From Ecdyonurus torrentis (lineage: Eukaryota > Arthropoda > Insecta > Ephemeroptera > Heptageniidae): a DNA stretch of 64,000 nt. Shown piece by piece: positions 1-9,100 of this stretch (position 1 is its first letter; each line of letters starts with the position of its first letter). The position numbers were made by a program, and so were the translations under genes. The DNA lies in the NCBI GenBank assembly GCA_949318235.1, contig OX439134.1, positions 26,605,793 through 26,669,792 of the forward strand. The letters are read 5' to 3'. The notes under the pieces are model-generated. The model ran no database searches. It had not been told where the DNA came from and saw only the letters and a program-made list of their open reading frames with translations.

Positions 1-287
1 GGCTGATAATGTATCTGTTAAACCTAAATTGCCCCATGTAAATTAAAGTAAAGTATGTAATCGGGCATTCTTACTGAAACTCCCCCCCCCCCCCCCAACA
101 GGATAAAGCATTATTAAACTGAATAATATTAATAATAAACTTCGGGGGTGGATCCAGCTAAAAATTTTGGAGAGGGCAATTTCCTTTACTTCTTGGTGGG
201 GGGAGGGGCAGCAGGTGGGGGGTGGTAATACCTGTAATGTATTTTGACCTTTTTGGAAGGTACCAAGATGAAAAATTTTACTCTTAC

Positions 288-553
288 CTTCATCGCTCGA
301 AGATGTTGAAACTCGTACTCGTTTACTGAAAGCGGCCTCTCTTCTGTCACTGTCAGCTATAGCATCAAAAAAAAATAATAATAATAACATAGACATATTA
401 TATTCATGCATGTACAGACTGCATAAAATTTATGAAGTTGGCAAATACTAATGTATGTATACGGTGTATAGACATATACGTACAAAAATCTGAAGTGTCC
501 ATTTCATCATTTTTAAAGGATGTTTCTCTGCTCATCGTACAAAGCCAGCAGAC
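288..553 (-). CDS. 5' exons of a partial minus-strand gene, running off the left edge
   Basis: Two short exons fit together on the minus strand. The first follows an acceptor (tattttcag) near 554-556, has its ATG at 535-533 and ends at 484 before a GTACGT donor, giving 52 coding bases (phase 1). The second runs 356-288, after a ctatag acceptor and before a GTAAGAG donor. It supplies the two bases that complete the split codon and stays open. The joined peptide starts MSRETSFKND and continues through DSDRREAAFSKRV to a serine/acidic stretch, so about 40 residues are visible. Low-complexity acidic N-termini like this are common in nuclear and transposase-derived proteins, but I do not recognise the family. 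Further exons should lie left of 240 or outside the window. The support is splice-site and phase agreement only. Confidence 0.4.
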
Positions 554-649
554 CTGAAAATATATTTTGTTAATTATTATCATTTTTGTGTATATATGCA
601 TATTATACCTATTGTTGGTCGCAAGTCAAAATGGGGAAAAAGCAATTTT

Positions 650-748
650 CATATTGTCGAGAGTGGTGAATAAGCATTGCTTTGAGCATAGCTTATACAC
701 CAGTAGCAACGGCCATGAAATGTATATTCACCACTCGCGACAATATGA
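650..748. mobile_element. Short hairpin MITE
   Basis: Terminal inverted repeats catattgtcgagagtggtga and its near-complement at 726-748 enclose about 50 bp of unrelated sequence. No coding capacity. It looks like a solitary short MITE; no second copy was found in the window. Confidence 0.5.
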
Positions 749-971
749 CAATGAGGAAGTCTACACAAAGTTAACCCCTAGGTTTGCATACGTCATTTGA
801 AAGAGAAAAAGTAGTAGATAAACTTGGCATAGGCAATTACCTGGAAAATTGACGTTTTATTTAATAAAAGAAGAAATAAAAATTTTCAATTCCCAGCCCT
901 TTGCCGACTATGACGTCATTTGTTTACATCCGATTTTCAGTTGTCTTCTGGATTTTAGACGACCCCATTCA

Positions 972-1065
972 TGGGAAACTTGGTATCGAGAAAGAGGGCA
1001 TGGCTCACAAGTTCTCTAGAATAAACAAGTGAGTTACGCCCCCTTTCTCGGTACCAAGTTTCTCG
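972..1065. repeat. Hairpin repeat
   Basis: The sequence aaacttggtatcgagaaaga near 976 pairs with tctttctcggtaccaagttt at 1043-1062. This gives a roughly 22-bp stem around a 50-bp loop. Probably a small foldback or MITE. Confidence 0.4.
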
Positions 1066-1288
1066 TGAGGACTCAAGGAACAGACCCCCAAAGGTGTACA
1101 TCACCAGGCTCGGACTGGAGAGTTAATCCGAGATAAAGTACAAGGACCCTCCCCCCTTCCCTGGAGATCCCTTGGGCCTTAAAAGGGGCGTAACCAGGGT
1201 GTTACGCCCCCTTGATAGGCCCCTATAGAAAGTGTTGCACCCCTTTAGCAGACAAGGTCCTTTGATTTTGCCACTCCAACTCTATGTA

Positions 1289-1407
1289 CAGCTCTGGCCA
1301 AAAGTTCCCGAACGATTTGCATAGGCAACCCGCAATCACTCTATGCTATCTTTATGAGAAATGCAGCGGCCGCCGCTGCCCCGTTCGGGAACTTTTGGCC
1401 AGAGCTG
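1289..1407. mobile_element. MITE family E, copy 1 (119 bp, TA target duplication)
   Basis: Near-perfect terminal repeats start CAGCTCTGGCCAAAAGTTCC and are flanked by TA on both sides (1287-1288 and 1408-1409). Related copies lie at 5755-5880, 15036-15157 and 54298-54415. All carry a GC-rich core containing gcggccgc or a variant. TA flanks suggest mobilisation by a Tc1/mariner-type transposase. Confidence 0.75.
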
Positions 1408-1566
1408 TACATCACTAAAGTGATTTTTAATTTTCCACTGCTTTCTTGGCATATATATATAAAATATATATATTTTCATATTTTAGTTTTCCTTTTTGAA
1501 AATAATAGACAATGTATGTACTTTCTTTTTCTTTTCATGATGAACAAAATAGCGTTTACATACCAG

Positions 1567-1773
1567 GTGAATCCAGCCAAACAGATTGCAGAACAGAAGC
1601 AAAACCACAGTTTCAGTAACACTCACTCAGAAGTGCTCAGAAGCTGCTCAGAAGTCAGAAGACTTGGAACAGAACCACAGAACGATCAGAACAACAATGA
1701 ATCAAAACAGACAACAAAAACCTCAGAAAAACCTTGGCAGTCTTGGCTTGGCACAAGAACAAACACAACATAG
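1567..1773 (+). CDS. Possible terminal exon of a plus-strand gene, Q/N-rich
   Basis: An acceptor (acataccag) ends at 1566. It is followed by an open frame of about 68 codons rich in Gln, Asn, Ser and Thr that stops at 1771-1773. Overlapping AATAAA-type signals occur near 1866. A second frame is open further, to 1810, but has a TGA just after the acceptor. No upstream exon was located and the composition is low-complexity, so this could equally be a non-coding exon or chance. Confidence 0.2.
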   Translation: MNPAKQIAEQKQNHSFSNTHSEVLRSCSEVRRLGTEPQNDQNNNESKQTTKTSEKPWQSWLGTRTNTT

Positions 1774-2185
1774 AATGGTGGAGGGGAGAAACAGCTTAAC
1801 CAACATGTAAAAAATTGTACTAAAATATTTGTTTATAATTATTTTTATAATGTAATGAATTTAAATAAATAAAACTGAAATATGATGCAAATGATTGTAT
1901 TTTTTGGCTTTAGCTGCTGTTAAATCAAGTTTCCTGCCACATTTTAGTTGATTTCGTACAAACATCTTTAAAAAGTTCAGAAAAAGTTAAACCTGGTTAT
2001 GTTGGTACAAGTGAAAAGCAGCTGTAATATTTTTGTAAATAATATCGCGTCGCTTCGAAAGGAAATTGGTAATTAAATGAAGTATTTTTTCGTGTTCATT
2101 AATACTTAAATGTAATATTTGTACTTAACTGAAAACTAAAAGTTTCATTAAACATTTTAATATATTGTGATTAATTTTCTTGTAG

Positions 2186-3094
2186 GACGACGCTCAGAAA
2201 CCTGGTTGATTTGAAACCTTCCTCGCTGCTTCTGGACTCAAGTTACTGATATTTTTGCTTATTATTTCCCATGTGTTGCATATTTTATTGGCCATAGTAT
2301 TCAAAAACATAATTCTACCTATAAATTCTTCAAATGGAATTTATTCCTCTACAATCTGTTAAGTTAGAGCCTGAAGAGGAGCCAAATATAGCAGAAGAAA
2401 ATGATCTAATTCTGGTACCTGAAGTGTCATATAAAGCGGAAGTTCCTGAAGAAAGTGAGTGGAATGATTCTTCTGCATCTGTAAAAGAAAAAGGACATCA
2501 AGAAGTTGAAATGAAAGATGATGATGAAGAGGAGGAAGAGGTATCAGACCATGGTAAAACTACAGAAGGAGAATTTTCTACATCTGTAAAAGGAAAAAGA
2601 CATCAAGAAGTGGAAATGAAAGATGATAATGAAGAAGAGGAAGAGGTATCGGACTATGGTAAAACTACAGGAGGAGAATTTGTATTGGTTCAAAGTGAAG
2701 AATCAAACTTGGATTTGGATTCAAATAATGAAGATGAAAATTGGAGTGACTCCAATGATAGAGTTGACATGGCTGAAGGCTTTGGAGCTCATTTTTTATC
2801 ACCAGTAAGTTTATGAGCCAAATACTTGCTTATTTTGGAAACTATCCGTACCTATATACAAAAAATATGTATGTAAATACATACATACTATATGTAGGTA
2901 CACACATAAATAGAATTTATAAAATAAATTATATCTATTAAAATGGGGTGTTTATTAAGAGCTAGCTAGGTATGCAAAACATACCTGATATTTAATAGAT
3001 GCGGACTGCTTGCTTCAAAGTTTCCCCATATGTTATGGTTAGATATTTTTTCAACCTAGCACACACGAGACATTGCATGTTATTATTATTACCT

Positions 3095-3189
<95 letters not shown>

Positions 3190-6100
3190 ATGTGTGTGTG
3201 GAGTGCCATGTTAATTTGAATGTTGTTTTCATTTATTTCAGATGATACAACTGGAGGAAGGTGTTTCAACAGAACTAGAGTCTGCTATAGAAAATCCTGA
3301 CTATAGTTTGGTAATTATTTAAATGAAAATAGGTCTATCCTATGCTCTTTAAGTACAGTATACTGTTACACTGTACACTCCTCCGCTTTTATCGATGCCG
3401 CTTTTTTAAGAAAATGGTCAACATGTCATCTTAAGTGTCAGCAGTGTTGCCAGATTTAAGCTCACGGAACACCTGCAGCTCCTTTAGTGAAGTTTAAATC
3501 TGGCAACACTGCTATCACTTAAGATGACATGTTGACCATTTTCTAAAGCCCGGCTTTCCTTTGATGGGTAATTTTAAAACCCGAGGAGTAACCTTATATA
3601 TACTGTACTTTGGACAATTTTACAAGTTAGGTAATTGTACTAATTATTGGCATAGAAGACTTGCAAAAGCAGGTTTAGTGATAAAATAAACAAACTGTCA
3701 GTTCAACAATACTAATAAGGTGCTAGCAGACAACTTTGTGTTCCTGTCTAGTGTCTACATTTAGCATGCTTTCTGAAGGTGCAATGAAGCATCTGTAACT
3801 CAAATTAGAATTATTTCTCGGAGCTGAGATTTTTACTGTAGCTTATTGAGCATCCAAGCTTTTGTTTTCCTGGATTTCAAGTCAATTGGATGAAAACATA
3901 ATCTGTAACCAAATTGATTGAAATCTAGGAAAACAAGAGCTGTAAGGCTCAGCAAGCTACAGTAAAAACTTCAGCTCTGAGAAATAATTCTAACTTGAGT
4001 TACAGCTGCTTCATTGCCCCATAAAAAAAGCATGTTAAATTGAGACAGGAACACAAAGTCGTCTGCTATCTCTTTGTTAGTATTGTTGGGCTGTCAGTTT
4101 GTTTATTTTCTCACTAAACCTACTTTTGCAAGTCTTGTGCAATTTTGGCCAATATTAATTTATTCAATTTTTTGAAAAAGGGTAACGGTATCATTTTACA
4201 TGTTCCCAGAATTTTTAAAATTTTGGGACAGTTATTTTTAAAAATATAAACAAATTATATTGCGCTTCATTAAAGAGTGGTTTGCCCAACTAGCAGTTCT
4301 TTGTCTCTCCTGTAAAATTATGAAAAATGCACATTCGCTGTTTGCTGCTATCTGGCCAAATGCACAAACGCCCTTTAGCCATGGGCACATTGATATACAA
4401 ACATACCACTGACATTTTTTACTTTGAAAAATTATTATGTCTCAGCTATTTAAACATAAAAAAAATTTAAAAAAAAAAAAAAACTTCTTCAATTAATGGT
4501 TTACACAGTACTGACATTTTATTTTCTTTTGTCTGATTTGCAGGAAACTCGTATGTTACGAGGAGGGCGTATTAGAATAGTTCACGATGAAGAGGATGAG
4601 AATGATGAACTGAACTGCAATGAAGAGTTAGAATCAGAAGGTACTGAAGAAGAAGAAGAAGAACAGAACAACATAATCTCCTCAGCATTGTCAAACTCTG
4701 CATCCATCAATGCAGCACAACTTCACAAGTGTGACTTTTGTCAGGAAGGTCTTCCTGATTCTCTTCTTCTGATATTTCACATAAATGAAAAGCATTCAGA
4801 TAAATGTATTATTAGTAAAGAACAAATAGAAAAGGCAGTTAAATCTACTATTACTGATAATGATAAGAAAAAGAAAGAAGGATTAAATAAAATATTACCT
4901 GGAAATGTTCAGTGTCCGATGTGTTCATGTATTTATGTAACTAAAATTGGTCTTGAAAAACATTTGATAGCATTTCATGATGTCAAGAATGTAGATGAGG
5001 TTTTTAAAAGTGTAAGTAAATCAGTGACGGCTAAGAATAAAAAAATTAAAAAAAGAAGAAAGAGATATTGTTCGGCTTCAAGTAGTGATGAGGATTCTCA
5101 GGATGATTTCTTCTTACCTGGTTCTTCATCATCAAGTAAGTACCATTCAAAATAATCAGTTAATACTTTTAATGGCAAGCGTTTTAGAAAATACTAGCCT
5201 TTTTTATTTTAAATTTTTATTCTTATTTTTCCTTTCCTCACATTATTTAGTTGCAAATTCTTTATCATTTTATTTATGTCTATATTTTATTTTTCAGTAC
5301 ACAGCACTGCTAGTTATTAAAAAGCTACTTTATTTAGTTTTAGTTTTTTAAAGATACTGTAGCTCAGAATTATACATATTATACTATGATAATTATTAAA
5401 GATTTTGATATCTCCCACTCCCCAATTTTCCCTATCCTACCTATGTTTTGTTTTTATCAAATATTTTATAATTAAAACTACATTGCATAGACAATGTATG
5501 TATTCCTAATACATATTATACTATGCACACTCCTCCGGTTTTAAAATTACCCATCAAAGGGAAGCCGCTTTCTTTAGAAAATGGTCAAAGTGTCATCCTA
5601 AGTGACAGCAGTGTTGTCAGATTTAACATTCACTAATGGAGCTGCAGGTGTTCCGAGAGCTTAAATCTGGCAACACTGCTATCACTGAAGATGACATGTT
5701 GACCATTTCTAAAGAAAGTGGCATCCCTTTGATGGATAAAACTGGAGGAGTTTACAGCTCTGGCCAAAAGTTCCCGAACAATTTGCATAGGCAACCGGCA
5801 ACCATACTGTGTTAATGTTATCTTTATGAGAAAACGTGGTGGCGGCCGCTGCCCTGTTTGGGAATTTTTGGTCAAAGCTGTACATTATATAAAATTCCAC
5901 TCCAAATTTTCAATATTTCCTGTCAACAAAATTCTAACTTTTTTTTTTTTTTTTTTTTTCCAGGTGAAGATGAGGATCCAACATGGACCCTAGGCACTAA
6001 ACAAAAAAGAAGCAGAACCAAATGTACAGCAAGCTCAAGCTCAAATTCAGATTTCACTCAGAAATCACTCCTAAGTGGTGTTCCTGGTCATTCCATTACC

Positions 6101-9100
6101 TCCCGTCCACCCACTGGAGTCCTTCAGAAACTTCCAACCACAGGATTAAAGCCCTTGCTAGGACTTAAGCCAGAATCTTTACTTAAGATGAAATCTGCTG
6201 TCAATGCTAAGCTGAATTTATTTAAAAATGAGTCAAAGTCAGAGCCGGCTCCAGGACAACAGAAACTCAAGTTGTATATGAGTAAAGACGGCAACTTGAG
6301 ATTAGTTGGAGGACTTTTACCAGGTAAGGAAAATTGGCAGAATATAACTGAGTTGTTAATAGTTGAAAAAGCATTCATGAACTTCATTGAACATTTAAAC
6401 CCATAGAACATGTTGAACAAAACAAAATAAAAGGAGGGGGGGGGGGGGGAAGTCTAATGGCAGGTAATATCCTAGTACTGTATACCTGAACATGTTGATT
6501 TGGCCAGAGTCATTGATTTCTAATTTATTTTTCAGTGGTTGATATAGTTTTATAACATCACAGCTCACTGGTCCACTTGTGTGTAAAATAAGCACGTTCT
6601 GATATCATAAAACCGCATCCATCATTTTGTGAATAGAAAATAAATAAGAAATCAATGACTGGCCAAATCTAAGTTTTCGTACATGTTAGGATATGTTTTA
6701 AGTTTTTTGTTCAATGTGTTCTTAACCTTTAATAATGTGCCTCTATCAAATAGAAGACTTGCAAAACGATCACGCAGGATGTTTAGGACGTATCAGAGAA
6801 ATGTTTTGTTTTTTTTCGTAAACTTTGAAGTTTTGAATTTCATATAGCAGCAACGAAAAGATTGAAAAATATTTAATGCCTGTCATCTAAAAGCCTGTTT
6901 AGTTGACAATGTATGAGCATAGTTTCAGATTTTTCATGTTATTAATAAGTTTGCAAAAAATTAATTAGTAACTGAGAGTGCCTTTTTATCTCGGAATTTT
7001 CAGAGGTATGCCAACTTAAGCTGACATATCTACGTTATCCATAATACAAAAAAATTCAAACTTATTTTTTATTGTGTATAAACATCCCTAGTACACGCTA
7101 CAATACCGAAAAAAAATTGCAAAAATTTGCACTTGCCAAAAATTAGCAAAATCTAAAACTCAATGTATCTCCAGATTTACTGGCGTGATCCAATTAAAAC
7201 TTAAACTGCAAACGTATTTTAGTGTTCTTTTAACAATGATATTAAAAAAAATTAGCGATTTTTTATTTTACGGAGATTTACAAATTTTTTAGTGTCTGAT
7301 GAAGCATGAAGTAGGCAACCCGCCTAACACAAAATTTAAAAAAGAATTCATTTCTCGTTAACTAAAACAAAATAATCAAGTTTTATATAAGCACTGTTAA
7401 AAGAACACTAGAATACGTTTGTAATTTAAGTTTCAATTGGATCACGCCAGTAAATCTGGAGATACATTGAGTTTTAGATTTTGCTAATTTTTGGCAAGTG
7501 CAAATTTTTGCAATTTTTTTTCGGTATTGTAGCGTGTACTAGGGATGTTTATACACAATAAAAAATAAGTTTGAATTTTTTTGTATTATGGATAACGTAG
7601 ATATGTCAGCTTAAGTTGGCATACCTCTGAAAATTCCGAGATAAAAAGGCACTCTCAGTTACTAATTAATTTTTTGCAAACTTATTAATAACATGAAAAA
7701 TCTGAAACTATGCTCATACATTGTCAACTAAACAGGCTTTTAGATGATAGGCATTAAATATTTTTCAATCTTTTCGTTGCTGCGCTATGATGTTCAAAAC
7801 TTCAAAGTTTGCGAAATAACCCAATTCTCTGATACGTCCTAAACATCCTGCACGTTCGAAAAGTAGGTTTAGTGAGAAAATAAACAAACTCACAGCCCAA
7901 CAATACTAACAAAGTGCTAGTAGATGACTTTGTGTTCCTGTCTACATTTAACATGCTTTCTTATGGGGCAATGCAGCAGCTATAACTCAAGTTAGAATTG
8001 TTTTTCAGAGCTGAAATTTTTACTGTCGCTTACTGAGCCTCAAAGCTTTAGTTTTCGTAGATTTCAAGTGATTTGGTTACAAATTATTTTTTCACTTAAT
8101 TGACTTCAAATCCAGGAAAACAAAAGCTTTGAGGCTCAGCAAGCTACAGTAAAAATTTCAGCTCTGAAAAATAATTCTAACTCGATTTATAGCTGCTGCA
8201 TTCCCCCATAAGAAAGCACATCGATCTTATTGCGAAAAAAAGGCCTATCTCGTTTTTTGTAAGTGGAAGCAAAAGGCGTATCTCGTATTTTGTCAGTGGA
8301 AGCAAAAGGCCTATCTCGAGCGCTATCGCCATAACGTTCGGGAACGAGATAGGCCTTTTGCTTCCACTGACAAAATACGAGATACGCCTTTTGCTTCCAC
8401 TGACAAAAAACGAGATAGGCCTTTTTTTCGCAACAAGATCGACATGTTAAATTGAGACAGGACCACCAAGTCATCTGCTAGCACTTTGTTAGTATTGTTG
8501 GGCTGTGAGTTTGTTTATTTTCTCTCTAAACCTACTTTTGCAAGTCTTCTATTGAAGTGCAGCTATTTTTTAAAACTAACCATAAAAAAATGTGTTATTA
8601 GTATTTAATAAATATTAGGAAAAAGCGTCTGCAATAATTGATGCAATGCAAAAATTGATGATTAAAAGTTGTATTTTCTATCAAATGTTATAAGTATTTG
8701 TGGGTATATTTTGTATTTTCAAAGAAACAAATAGGATAAACCATAAAGCATCTTAACATAATGATATCTGCTGTTGGGTGAAAGTCTTTAAGGATTTTTG
8801 TCAACCCTGTTTTTGTGCTCCTAACCACAACCAAATTAAGATCATTTATGTTTTTTTTTTTTTGTTTTTTTTTTTAATGGAACTGCACATTTTTTGGAGC
8901 AAGGAAACAGGGGCTTACAAACATTACTATTGATGGCACAGTTTACAGAAATAGTGCTTGTGATCTAAGCAACTATGGAAGAAAGCAGTTGCCCTCAAAA
9001 CATCTTTAACAATGCAAATGCCAAATACAGTATTTATGTAAACCTTGTTATTAAGACCATTACTTAGCTGTAGGGTGGTTGCATCCATATATAAATGTAT

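Larger units (their letters stand above)
6752..8549. mobile_element. MITE family B, copy 2, split by two nested insertions
   Basis: The left tip agaagacttgcaaaa (6752-6766) is separated from the rest (7859-8549) by a 1,092-bp foldback element. The middle is interrupted by a 222-bp family C hairpin. Removing both restores the layout of the copy at 3656-4136. It lies in gene A intron 4. Confidence 0.75.

Noticed and set aside
8187..8474. Minus-strand ORF of 95 codons
   Set aside because: Lies within nested MITEs; its repeated KAYLVFCQWKQ peptide simply reads the hairpin units.
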